The position numbers were made by a program, and so were the translations under genes. Below are positions 1 through 5,759 of a DNA stretch of 5,803 nt, piece by piece (position 1 is the stretch's first letter; each line of letters opens with the position of its first letter). Origin of the DNA: an uncultured bacterium (GTDB taxonomy: Bacteria > Bacillota_A > Clostridia > Lachnospirales > Lachnospiraceae); NCBI GenBank assembly GCA_905215045.1, contig CAJMOO010000104.1, positions 1 through 5,803 on the forward strand, read 5' to 3'. The notes under the pieces were generated by a model. That model made no database searches. It had not been told where the DNA came from and saw only the letters and a program-made list of their open reading frames with translations.

Positions 1-92
1 GTGAGGAAAATTCTCTAGCTGCTCTTCCGATCGTTTATTTATTTTTTATCATATATTCGAAATCTACAGTTGGCCAACTACAAATTAAAAAT
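1..92. other. Downstream flank of cutC, no gene seen
   Basis: This AT-rich stretch follows the cutC stop codon on the minus strand. I see no coding region and no convincing hairpin-plus-T-run terminator, so transcription of the sdaAB-sdaAA-cutC unit may continue past the window edge. Two local oddities are a 12-base perfect palindrome at 68-79 and a 12-base string at 21-32 that is identical to the core of Illumina sequencing adapters. Both are discussed as findings. Confidence 0.5.
68..79. repeat. 12-base perfect palindrome AGTTGGCCAACT
   Basis: The sequence AGTTGGCCAACT is its own reverse complement and lies 13 bases beyond the cutC stop codon. As RNA it could form only a four-pair stem with a GGCC loop, and no T-run follows on the minus strand, so it is a poor terminator. 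It could be a protein binding site or chance; nothing else in the window repeats it. Confidence 0.3.
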
Positions 93-824
93 TTATCCAC
101 AGATCTCTACAAATTTCTTTATTCTATCTACAGAAACACTTCGATACCGATCTCCATCTTCATCGGATACCTGGAATGATACTCTCTCTCCCATTCCAGT
201 CGCATCGACTCCCCAGCCTCTGCATGTGCTGTGTAATTGTTTGATTCCTGTTTTGTCTATGATCTTCTGGGCGTTGTTTTCGTTGACTCCACATCCTGCG
301 ATGATCTCAATCTGGTTCCCATATTTTTTCTGAAGATCTGCTAACAGATGAATTCCTTCTTCTGCGGTTGCTTCCTGTCCACTTGTCAGTAATCGATCAA
401 ATCCTAAATCGATCAGTGTTTCGATTGCCTCATATGGATCTCTTGTGCAGTCAAATGCTCTATGGAATGTTGCTTTGCGTCCTTCATTTTTTACATTTTC
501 CAAGAATTCCTGACAACGGTTCTTATCGATTGTTCGGTCTTCATTTAAGAAACCGAAAGATACTCCATCTGTCCCATATGCTAATAGTAGCTTAAGATTC
601 TCAAGCATCTGTTCATACTGGTAATTTGTATAGCAGAATCCCCCTGCTCTGGCTCTTACCATAGATACGATCTCAATATCGCTGTATTGTTTGATCATGA
701 TCAAGCTTCCTAAAGATGGTGTTAATCCACCTAAACTTAATGCACTGTTTAATTCTACTCTTTTGACTCCGCATTCGCTTGCCATCATGGCATCTTCGAA
801 GCTTCCACAACATACTTCTATCAT
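93..824 (-). CDS. cutC: CutC family protein (putative copper homeostasis)
   Basis: Predicted cytoplasmic TIM-barrel protein of the CutC family, 243 residues, about the length of E. coli CutC. Visible family motifs are the N-terminal MIEVCCGSFEDA, GGLTPSLG (32-39), RARAGGFCYT (57-66), TFHRAFD (119-125), LLTSGQ (145-150) and IIAGCGV (174-180). The open frame extends upstream to 896, but the ATG at 822-824 is chosen because the family begins here and AAGGAAGG lies 6 bases ahead of it. It follows sdaAA by 28 bases and is probably the last gene of the serine dehydratase operon. The family was named for copper tolerance, but the E. coli phenotype was later traced to the small RNA MicL encoded in that locus, so the biochemical role is uncertain. 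This is not the choline trimethylamine-lyase that shares the name CutC. Confidence 0.93.
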   Translation of the reverse strand: MIEVCCGSFEDAMMASECGVKRVELNSALSLGGLTPSLGSLIMIKQYSDIEIVSMVRARAGGFCYTNYQYEQMLENLKLLLAYGTDGVSFGFLNEDRTIDKNRCQEFLENVKNEGRKATFHRAFDCTRDPYEAIETLIDLGFDRLLTSGQEATAEEGIHLLADLQKKYGNQIEIIAGCGVNENNAQKIIDKTGIKQLHSTCRGWGVDATGMGERVSFQVSDEDGDRYRSVSVDRIKKFVEICG

Positions 825-852
825 TGTTTTCCTTCCTTTACTTGCAAATATT

Positions 853-1716
853 TTATGATTCCGGCATGTATTTTTTGCCTGTTTCTGTCTGGGCAAGACC
901 TGCCTGACTGGTTTCCTTTAAAGAACATGGCAAGAGGTCTCCGACTTCTGCCATTGCATCGATCACTTCATCCAATGGGACCTTGCTTTCAATGCCTGCC
1001 ATTGCCATATCTGAGGCTGTGATCGCATTGACAGATCCAATGACATTTCTCTTGATACATGGTACTTCTACCAAACCACCTAATGGATCACATACCAATC
1101 CCAATAATGATTTCAAGGCAAATGCTCCTGCATCAAAGATCTGCTTTGTGCTGCCGCCACGAATGTACGTAATAGCTGTTGCTGCCATACAGGAGGCCGA
1201 ACCAATCTCAGCCTGACATCCTCCTTGTGCCCCTGCGATACAGGCACGTTCTGCGATAACTTGTCCGACTCCGGCCGCAATATACATTCCTTCTAGCATC
1301 TTTGCTTCTGGTACTTTATGAAATTGTTCATATGTGATCAATACTGCTGGAAGCACCCCACATGCTCCGGCTGTCGGTGCTGCTACGATACGTTTCATAC
1401 AGGCATTTGATTCGCCCATTTTTAAAGCATTTGCCATGACGGTCCCGACAAATTCACCGGTCAGATTCTGCATTTTTCTAACCTCTTCCATCATCTTTTC
1501 ACCGTCGCCACCAGAAAGACCGCTTTGTGACTTTAAGTCTTTATCGTAACTTTCATTGGCATCTTTCATTGCAAGATACATACTGCTCATTTTCCCGATA
1601 GACTCTAAACGGTCTACCTGTCGTTCTGTCATATCATCATGTAAAATTGTTTCCCATAATTGACATTCCTGTTCTTTTGCTCTTGTTTCTATCTCTTCTA
1701 CGGATGCAAATCCCAT
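853..1716 (-). CDS. sdaAA: L-serine dehydratase, iron-sulfur-dependent, alpha subunit
   Basis: Catalytic subunit of the two-part, oxygen-sensitive [4Fe-4S] L-serine dehydratase, which converts L-serine to pyruvate and ammonia in the cytoplasm. It has 287 residues, close to the Bacillus subtilis subunit (about 300). Recognisable motifs are SGLSGGDGEK (65-74), AAPTAGACGV (112-121), GGCQAEIGSAS (165-175), LVCDPLGGLVEVPC (207-220) and DEVIDAM (249-255). Cysteines 167, 209 and 220 have the same 42- and 11-residue spacing as the three cluster-binding cysteines of the Legionella enzyme (343, 385, 396), so the cluster site looks intact. The ATG at 1714-1716 is preceded by AGGAGG, which overlaps the last codons of sdaAB. 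Only 3 bases separate that stop codon from this start, so translational coupling is likely and would give balanced subunits. Confidence 0.97.
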   Translation of the reverse strand: MGFASVEEIETRAKEQECQLWETILHDDMTERQVDRLESIGKMSSMYLAMKDANESYDKDLKSQSGLSGGDGEKMMEEVRKMQNLTGEFVGTVMANALKMGESNACMKRIVAAPTAGACGVLPAVLITYEQFHKVPEAKMLEGMYIAAGVGQVIAERACIAGAQGGCQAEIGSASCMAATAITYIRGGSTKQIFDAGAFALKSLLGLVCDPLGGLVEVPCIKRNVIGSVNAITASDMAMAGIESKVPLDEVIDAMAEVGDLLPCSLKETSQAGLAQTETGKKYMPES

Positions 1717-1719
1717 ACT

Positions 1720-2388
1720 CTAGTCCTCCTTCATCTTAGCAAGATATGTAACTTTCTGGATTCCTTCCAGACGTTCCAAAAAGTTCAGACCTTCTTCTGG
1801 TATTTCTTTGTCACATTCAATGACCATGACTGCACTTCCACCTCTGTGATCACGGTATAATTGCATCGTTGCGATATTAACCGATTTATGAGCAAGCATT
1901 GATGTTACTTCTGCTACATGTCCTGGCTGGTCGTCATTGTGTACGACTAATGTTGTATACTCCCCGCTAAAGTTTGCTTCTAGTCCATCGATTGTGCAGA
2001 TCTTAATTCGTCCACCGCCTAAGGAACAGGCTACAATCTCAAGATTCCTTCCTGATTCTCCGACAAGTAATAATTTTACACTGTTTGGATGTGCATTTTT
2101 TAATTGAATCTTTCCAATCTCAAATTTCACTCCTGATTCTTTTGCAATGTCAAAACTGTCTGGAATCCGAATGTCATCGGCTGCCATGCCAAGTAATCCT
2201 GCCACTAATGCTTTGTCTGTACCATGTCCTTTTCCTGTTGCAAGAAATGATCCATGTAATAGTATTTTAGCTTCTTTTACCGATTCTCCGAGCAGGTGCC
2301 TTGATACCTGTCCGATCCTTACAGCACCTGCTGTATGAGAGCTCGACGGTCCGACCATCACTGGTCCTACGATGTCAAATAAATTCAT
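1720..2388 (-). CDS. sdaAB: L-serine dehydratase, iron-sulfur-dependent, beta subunit
   Basis: Beta subunit of the iron-sulfur L-serine dehydratase, 222 residues, the usual length. The N-terminus carries the hallmark MNLFDIVGPVMVGPSSSHTA, followed by HGSFLATGKGHGTDKA (45-60) and GGGRI (124-128). A C-terminal ACT domain covers about residues 145-218 and begins TTLVVHNDDQPGHVAEV. In this family the ACT domain probably has a regulatory or structural role, with amino-acid binding possible. The ATG at 2386-2388 has AGGAG 7 bases upstream. It is the first gene of the sdaAB-sdaAA-cutC unit. The upstream spacer (2389-2484) is AT-rich and holds no -35/-10 pair that I would trust, so promoter and regulation are not resolved; the terminator of lysA at 2485-2517 argues for a separate promoter in this spacer. 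Confidence 0.97.
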   Translation of the reverse strand: MNLFDIVGPVMVGPSSSHTAGAVRIGQVSRHLLGESVKEAKILLHGSFLATGKGHGTDKALVAGLLGMAADDIRIPDSFDIAKESGVKFEIGKIQLKNAHPNSVKLLLVGESGRNLEIVACSLGGGRIKICTIDGLEANFSGEYTTLVVHNDDQPGHVAEVTSMLAHKSVNIATMQLYRDHRGGSAVMVIECDKEIPEEGLNFLERLEGIQKVTYLAKMKED

Positions 2389-2484
2389 GTGATTTCTCCT
2401 GTCTATAAATGCCTTTCGTCTTTTGAAATGCTGTTTTGCCGTGTATCATTTTGTTTCTTGTATATAATTTACTCGTAATATATG

Positions 2485-2517
2485 AAAAAGGCAAGTATAG
2501 AATTTCCTATACTTGCC
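2485..2517 (-). terminator. Intrinsic terminator of the trmB-lysA unit
   Basis: On the minus strand an 11-base-pair perfect stem (GGCAAGTATAG and CTATACTTGCC, loop GAAATT) is followed directly by TTTTTC. It lies about 40 bases after the lysA stop codon. On the plus strand no T-run follows the hairpin, so it works in one direction only. It separates lysA from the serine dehydratase genes and shows that these are two transcription units. Confidence 0.88.
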
Positions 2518-2555
2518 CTGCTTTGGAACATCTCATATTGATCTGTTAATTTTTC

Positions 2556-3806
2556 TTAGAAATTAAATCCTTTGATCGTTGCAAAATAATCTTCTGGTGT
2601 TTCTGCACGACGGATCATTTCTGTTGTTCCATCCTCTTTTAATAAGATTTCTGCAGATTTTAATTTACCATTATAGTTATATCCCATTGCAAATCCGTGT
2701 GCTCCTGTATCATGAATCACTAACAGATCTCCCATGTCGATCTTTGGTAATTTACGATCGATCGCAAATTTATCGTTATTTTCACAAAGAGATCCTGTAA
2801 TATCATATACATGATCTGCTGGTTCGTTTTCTTTACCCATAACTGTGATGTGATGGTACGCCCCATACATTGCAGGTCTCATTAAGTTGACTGCACATGC
2901 ATCAACACCAATGTATTCTTTATGTGTATGTTTTTCATGGATTGCTTTTGTTACTAAATGTCCGTTTGGTGCAAGCATGTAACGTCCAAGTTCGGTAAAG
3001 ATCTTCACATCTCCCATTCCAGCTGGTACTAATACTTCGTCATATACTTTGTGTACACCTTCACCAATGACAGCGATGTCATTACCTTCCTGATCTGGAA
3101 GGTAAGGGATTCCGACTCCACCAGATAAGTTGATAAATCCGATATGAACTCCAACTTCTTCTTTTAATTTAACTGCTAATTCAAATAACTGTTTTGCAAG
3201 TGTTGGATAGTATTCATTTGTAACCGTGTTACTTGCAAGGAAAGAATGGATTCCGAATTCTTTGACACCAAGCTCTTTTAACTGTTTGAAAGCTTCAAAG
3301 ATCTGTTCTGTTGTCATTCCGTATTTTGCATCTCCTGGATTATCCATAATATCTGTTCCTAATGCGAAAACTCCACCTGGATTATAACGGCAGGAAATCT
3401 TTTCTGGGATTCCGGCACATTCTTTTAAGAATTCGATATGTGTAATGTCATCTAAGTTAATCGTTGCACCTAACTGTTTTGCCAGAATAAATTCTTCTGC
3501 TGGTGTATCGTTAGAAGAGAACATGATCTCGCTTCCATCGAATCCACAACGGTCTGACATCATAAGTTCTGTTAAAGATGAGCAGTCAGTTCCGCATCCT
3601 TCTTCTCTTAAGATCTTTAAGATTGTTGGGTTTGGTGTTGCTTTTACTGCAAAATATTCTTTAAATCCTTCATTCCATGAAAATGCTTTGTATAATCCTC
3701 TTGCTGTTTCACGGATTCCTTTTTCATCATATAAATGAAATGGTGTTGGATATTTTTTTACGATCTCATCTAACTGTTCTTTTGTTACAAATGGTACTTT
3801 TGCCAT
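2556..3806 (-). CDS. lysA: Diaminopimelate decarboxylase
   Basis: PLP-dependent fold-type III decarboxylase that converts meso-2,6-diaminopimelate to L-lysine and CO2, the last step of lysine synthesis. It has 416 residues, normal for LysA. The PLP-binding lysine is K55 in YFAVKATPNP. Other family motifs are the glycine-rich phosphate loop LSGGVG (227-232), MRPAMYGAYHH (309-319), SLCENNDKFAID (339-350; C341 should enter the partner's active site) and HDTGAHGFAMGYNYNG (365-380). Two motifs differ from the textbook LysA form: ELGRYML (272-278) replaces the usual EPGR motif, and FGIHSFLASNT (184-194) stands where most LysA proteins have a GxHxHxGS-like stretch. I recognise this as a clostridial subtype. 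The ATG at 3804-3806 is preceded by AAAGGA at slightly long spacing. The gene starts 36 bases after the TrmB-like regulator and is probably cotranscribed with it. A related decarboxylase specificity is possible but less likely. Confidence 0.92.
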   Translation of the reverse strand: MAKVPFVTKEQLDEIVKKYPTPFHLYDEKGIRETARGLYKAFSWNEGFKEYFAVKATPNPTILKILREEGCGTDCSSLTELMMSDRCGFDGSEIMFSSNDTPAEEFILAKQLGATINLDDITHIEFLKECAGIPEKISCRYNPGGVFALGTDIMDNPGDAKYGMTTEQIFEAFKQLKELGVKEFGIHSFLASNTVTNEYYPTLAKQLFELAVKLKEEVGVHIGFINLSGGVGIPYLPDQEGNDIAVIGEGVHKVYDEVLVPAGMGDVKIFTELGRYMLAPNGHLVTKAIHEKHTHKEYIGVDACAVNLMRPAMYGAYHHITVMGKENEPADHVYDITGSLCENNDKFAIDRKLPKIDMGDLLVIHDTGAHGFAMGYNYNGKLKSAEILLKEDGTTEMIRRAETPEDYFATIKGFNF

Positions 3807-3826
3807 GGTGTTTGGTTCCTTTCTTC

Positions 3827-3841
3827 TATACTTTTTGTATA
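3827..3841 (-). repeat. Short inverted repeat between regulator and lysA
   Basis: TATAC and GTATA flank an A5/T5 spacer in the 36-base gap before lysA. The hairpin is only 5 AT-rich pairs and too weak to act as a terminator. It may be chance, or it may slightly affect lysA translation. Confidence 0.2.
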
Positions 3842-3842
3842 T

Positions 3843-4529
3843 TTATTTCATTTTTAATAGTTGTATTTCATTGGCCAGTGCATCTTTAAATACTTCCACC
3901 AGATTATTGTTACTGGAATACAGGCTGGTTGCTTCATAACGATTTGTGATCGCGCCTGTTAAAACGTCTTTGGAATCCGTGATCAATCGGATCTGTTCTT
4001 TCTTACATTCTGTCAGATAAACAGTTGCTCCTTGTAAATCAAATGGTTCATTCGTTATGATCACGACTTTCTTTCCTTCACTTACCATCTTCTCTAAGTA
4101 TTCCCGAAACATCTCCAGTCGTTCATTGTATACAGAGATATACGCACGCTCTTCTGCACAAAGCAGCATATCTATGATCTTATCGCAAATATGTTCTTCG
4201 CCTTTGATCGTCAGGTATCCGCCTTCGTTCTTGCGTTTGCCCGGAAGTTCCGCGATCAGCTCTGTCTTCTTCTGTTCCAAATGACGAATCTTATTACTGC
4301 AGAATTCTTCGATCGCTACCGGCGTGTAACGAACTGTATCTTCCTCTTGTATATAGGCTGCGCCTTTGTCTACCAAGCCTGCCAGTGCATTGTAAGCGTT
4401 CGATCTTGAAATCCCGCTTTGTTTGGCTGCCTCGTATCCGTTAAGGCTTCCTTCCAGTGTCAGTAAAATATAAAGACTGGCTTCGTGTCTTGTGAGTCCA
4501 AATTCCATCAGACGCTCTACATTATCCAT
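3843..4529 (-). CDS. TrmB-family transcriptional regulator
   Basis: Predicted DNA-binding regulator of 228 residues. Residues about 1-70 form a TrmB-type winged helix: FGLTRHEASLYILLTLEG, then SGISRSNAYNALAGLVDKG, which contains the recognition helix. A short linker rich in charged residues (about 75-100) resembles a dimerising helix. The rest resembles the phospholipase-D-like TrmB effector domain, with ISVYNERLEMFREYL, GKKVVIITNEPF, RLITDSKDVLTGAI and a final SLYSSNNNLVEVF segment. It lacks the long C-terminal sugar-binding part of archaeal TrmB and so belongs to the short bacterial form; its ligand is unknown. The frame is open to a GTG at 4536-4538, but the ATG at 4527-4529 has GAGGTG placed 6 bases upstream and is preferred. 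It lies upstream of lysA, probably in one operon, and inverted repeats at its own promoter suggest self-regulation. Confidence 0.85.
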   Translation of the reverse strand: MDNVERLMEFGLTRHEASLYILLTLEGSLNGYEAAKQSGISRSNAYNALAGLVDKGAAYIQEEDTVRYTPVAIEEFCSNKIRHLEQKKTELIAELPGKRKNEGGYLTIKGEEHICDKIIDMLLCAEERAYISVYNERLEMFREYLEKMVSEGKKVVIITNEPFDLQGATVYLTECKKEQIRLITDSKDVLTGAITNRYEATSLYSSNNNLVEVFKDALANEIQLLKMK

Positions 4530-4541
4530 CACTTTCACCTC
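4527..4541 (-). promoter_or_regulatory. Ribosome binding site that sets the TrmB-like gene start
   Basis: On the minus strand GAGGTG, 6 bases of spacer, then ATG. The GTG of this same GAGGTG is the alternative upstream start codon, which would have only AGGA 7 bases before it. The ATG has the better match and spacing, so it is chosen as the start, giving 228 rather than 231 residues. Confidence 0.7.
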
Positions 4542-4545
4542 GTGT

Positions 4546-4557
4546 TCCTATCTAGGA
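4546..4557 (-). promoter_or_regulatory. Operator-like inverted repeat at the predicted start of transcription
   Basis: TCCTA and TAGGA arms are separated by 2 bases. The centre (about 4551-4552) falls on the start point expected from the -10 box at 4560-4565. A second small dyad, GACTA and TAGTC (4556-4568), overlaps that -10 box. Placement across the start point fits a repressor site, possibly for the TrmB-like protein encoded just downstream. The binding protein is inference. Confidence 0.35.
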
Positions 4558-4559
4558 CT

Positions 4560-4588
4560 ACTATAGTCGAATTAAAAAAGAATGTCAA
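4560..4588 (-). promoter_or_regulatory. Sigma-A promoter for the trmB-lysA unit
   Basis: On the minus strand TTGACA (4583-4588) and TATAGT (4560-4565) are separated by exactly 17 bases: a perfect -35 box and a -10 box matching at 5 of 6 positions. The expected start point is near 4553, giving a leader of only about 24 bases before the ATG. That leaves no room for a lysine riboswitch ahead of this operon. The -35 box lies inside the right arm of the hairpin at 4579-4605. Confidence 0.8.
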
Positions 4589-4605
4589 GGTTTCCTTGAC
4601 ATTCT
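4574..4605 (-). terminator. Strong hairpin with T-run overlapping the lysA-unit promoter
   Basis: A 12-base-pair perfect stem (AGAATGTCAAGG and CCTTGACATTCT) closes a 3-base loop. On the minus strand it runs into six Ts (4574-4579, the first shared with the stem), the form of an intrinsic terminator. It would stop minus-strand transcription arriving from the right, from the antisense of the nuclease gene and the intron. On the plus strand the hairpin is followed after 6 bases by a shorter T-run. Because the promoter -35 box is within the right arm, the same DNA could instead be an operator. Confidence 0.55.
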
Positions 4606-4648
4606 GAGAATTTTTCTTGAGTTTATTATGAATCCTTATATTTTTATA

Positions 4649-4677
4649 TTGACATTTTTCATTATAATTGTTAATAT
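4649..4677 (+). promoter_or_regulatory. Candidate promoter for the Rpn-family gene
   Basis: TTGACA at 4649-4654 is followed after 17 bases by TAATAT (4672-4677), which matches the -10 consensus at only 4 of 6 positions. A start near 4684 would leave a leader of about 155 bases. In sequence this AT-rich, -10-like matches are common, so the call is tentative. It is preferred over a closer pair that would remove the ribosome binding site from the transcript. Confidence 0.35.
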
Positions 4678-4838
4678 ATTCCATGTAAATATTTTACAGT
4701 ATGTTAGAGTTTCTTCTTTCGTCTGTTTGCCAATCAAATATTTATCATATCATGAGTTTATGTATCAATTAATTTATTTTCTTATCTAATAGTGCTTGCC
4801 ACTCTCTGTATTTTCTAATACAATGAAAGGAGAAACTT

Positions 4839-5759
4839 ATGAGTAAAAATAAAAAATCGCTGCAAGATTTAACTTTACTTGACCGCTTTTTATTTGCTGA
4901 AGTTATGGAGGATCCTAAGACATTTGAGAATATATTATCTATTATTCTTGGAGAAGATATCTCCATCAAGGGTCGTCCACAGTCTGAACATGAAAGTCGG
5001 ACTTCACCTCTAAAACGGCAGGTGCGGCTTGACGTATGGGCAGAGGATGAAACGGATGCTGTTTATAATGTAGAAGCTCAAAAAGAAAATACGAAAAATC
5101 TTCCTCATAGAAGTCGTTTTTATCAGGCTCTGATTGACTCCAAATTATTAGATCCTGGAGAAGTAGATTTTTCGAATATGAAAGACTGTTATTCTATTAT
5201 CATTGCACCTTTCGATCTGTTTGGAAGAGGATTATATCAATATACTTTTCAAATGACTTGTGCTGAAACTGGTCAGCCATTAGAAGATGGTGCTACGCGA
5301 ATTTTTCTAAATACACATGGTAAAAATTCAGAAGATATTAGTCCTGAATTAAAGGAGCTTCTTTACTATATGGAACATACTACTGAAGAAATATCTTGCT
5401 CTACTTCACGCCTTCAGGAAATTAAGAATCACGTCAATATTGTGAAATCCAGCGAAGAGATTGGAGTGAAATATATGCAGGAATGGGAAGAAAAGATTCT
5501 TGAGAAGCGAAAAGCACGTGCTGAAGGGCTAGCCGAAGGACGTGCTGAGGGGCGTGCTGAAGGAGAAACCTTCCGATTAATTCAACTAATAAAAAAGAAA
5601 ATCCAGAAATCAAAATCTTTCATTCAAATTGCTGACGAACTGGAAGAAGAACCTGACAACATTCAATCACTTTACGAATGCATTTCGCAGAATATTAATC
5701 TAACAACTGAAGAAATCTACAAAATCTACATCTCACCTGATAAAACTGAAATCGAGTAG
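4839..5759 (+). CDS. Rpn/PD-(D/E)XK nuclease family transposase-like protein, 3' end altered
   Basis: Predicted DNA endonuclease of the Rpn (recombination-promoting nuclease) family, often annotated 'PD-(D/E)XK nuclease family transposase', 306 residues. The N-terminal LTLLDRFLFAEVMEDP (11-26) is typical. The catalytic core is visible as RLDVWAED (D65) and YNVEAQKE (E79, Q81), followed by RSRFYQALIDSKLL (91-104), with Q in place of the lysine as is usual in this family. An xAEG linker repeats four times at 227-242. The C-terminal part (about 244-304) is a charged helical domain. AAAGGAG stands 6 bases before the ATG. E. coli Rpn proteins cut DNA, are toxic, and can act in phage defence, held in check by a C-terminal protein made from an internal start; a similar internal start may exist here. 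Codons 305-306 and the stop codon appear to come from an antisense group II intron, so the native C-terminus is probably lost or replaced. Confidence 0.85.
   Translation: MSKNKKSLQDLTLLDRFLFAEVMEDPKTFENILSIILGEDISIKGRPQSEHESRTSPLKRQVRLDVWAEDETDAVYNVEAQKENTKNLPHRSRFYQALIDSKLLDPGEVDFSNMKDCYSIIIAPFDLFGRGLYQYTFQMTCAETGQPLEDGATRIFLNTHGKNSEDISPELKELLYYMEHTTEEISCSTSRLQEIKNHVNIVKSSEEIGVKYMQEWEEKILEKRKARAEGLAEGRAEGRAEGETFRLIQLIKKKIQKSKSFIQIADELEEEPDNIQSLYECISQNINLTTEEIYKIYISPDKTEIE
5463..5477 (+). promoter_or_regulatory. Possible internal start for a C-terminal short form
   Basis: GGAG (5463-5466), 8 bases of spacer, then an in-frame ATG (5475-5477, Met213). Starting here would give a 94-residue protein holding the xAEG linker and C-terminal domain without the nuclease core. 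In E. coli rpn genes such short forms act as antitoxins to the full-length protein. A second in-frame ATG at 5370-5372 (Met178) has a stronger AAAGGAG, but at 12 bases, which is too far. Use of either site is inference. Confidence 0.4.
5517..5564 (+). repeat. Four 12-base tandem repeats coding xAEG
   Basis: Four in-frame 12-base units (CGTGCTGAAGGG, CTAGCCGAAGGA, CGTGCTGAGGGG, CGTGCTGAAGGA) encode RAEG, LAEG, RAEG and RAEG at residues 227-242. Units 1, 3 and 4 differ at one or two bases; unit 2 is more diverged. This linker sits between the nuclease and C-terminal domains. Copy-number change by slippage would alter linker length without breaking the frame. Confidence 0.85.

Larger units (their letters stand above)
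4530..4838. other. Divergent AT-rich spacer between regulator and nuclease
   Basis: This spacer of about 310 bases separates two divergent genes. Its left part holds the lysA-unit promoter, the two small dyads and the 12-pair hairpin described separately. Its right part (about 4606-4838) is very AT-rich and holds one candidate plus-strand promoter and the nuclease ribosome binding site. No RNA gene was recognised. A 53-codon open frame at 4628-4789 was considered and rejected. Confidence 0.7.

Noticed and set aside
825..896. An N-terminal extension of cutC to an ATG at 894-896.
   Set aside because: It would overlap the end of sdaAA, has no family similarity, and bypasses the AAGGAAGG site placed right before the ATG at 822-824.
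2389..2484. Promoter for sdaAB-sdaAA-cutC on the minus strand.
   Set aside because: A promoter is expected here because of the upstream terminator, but the AT-rich sequence gives only weak -10-like strings (for example TTATAT, GATACA) with no acceptable -35 box at 16-18 bases, so no position is claimed.
4628..4789. A 53-codon plus-strand open frame starting MNPYIFILTFF, hydrophobic and resembling a small membrane peptide or type I toxin.
   Set aside because: The hydrophobic codons are what T-rich DNA produces by chance, only a weak GAG stands before the ATG, and the candidate promoter at 4649-4677 lies inside the frame. There is no independent support for translation.
4796..4824. TTGCCA-17-TACAAT, a good-looking promoter immediately before the Rpn-family gene.
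   Set aside because: Transcription would begin near 4831, at the 3' end of the AAAGGAG ribosome binding site (4826-4832), giving an mRNA without a usable site. The match is probably incidental, although a leaderless-like transcript is not excluded.
4539..4838. CRISPR array, tRNA gene or riboswitch in the divergent spacer.
   Set aside because: No regularly spaced repeats, cloverleaf arms or recognisable aptamer core were seen on either strand.
4769..4969. A 66-codon minus-strand open frame overlapping the start of the Rpn-family gene.
   Set aside because: It is mostly the antisense of the nuclease coding region, has no recognisable motif, and is best explained as a shadow frame.
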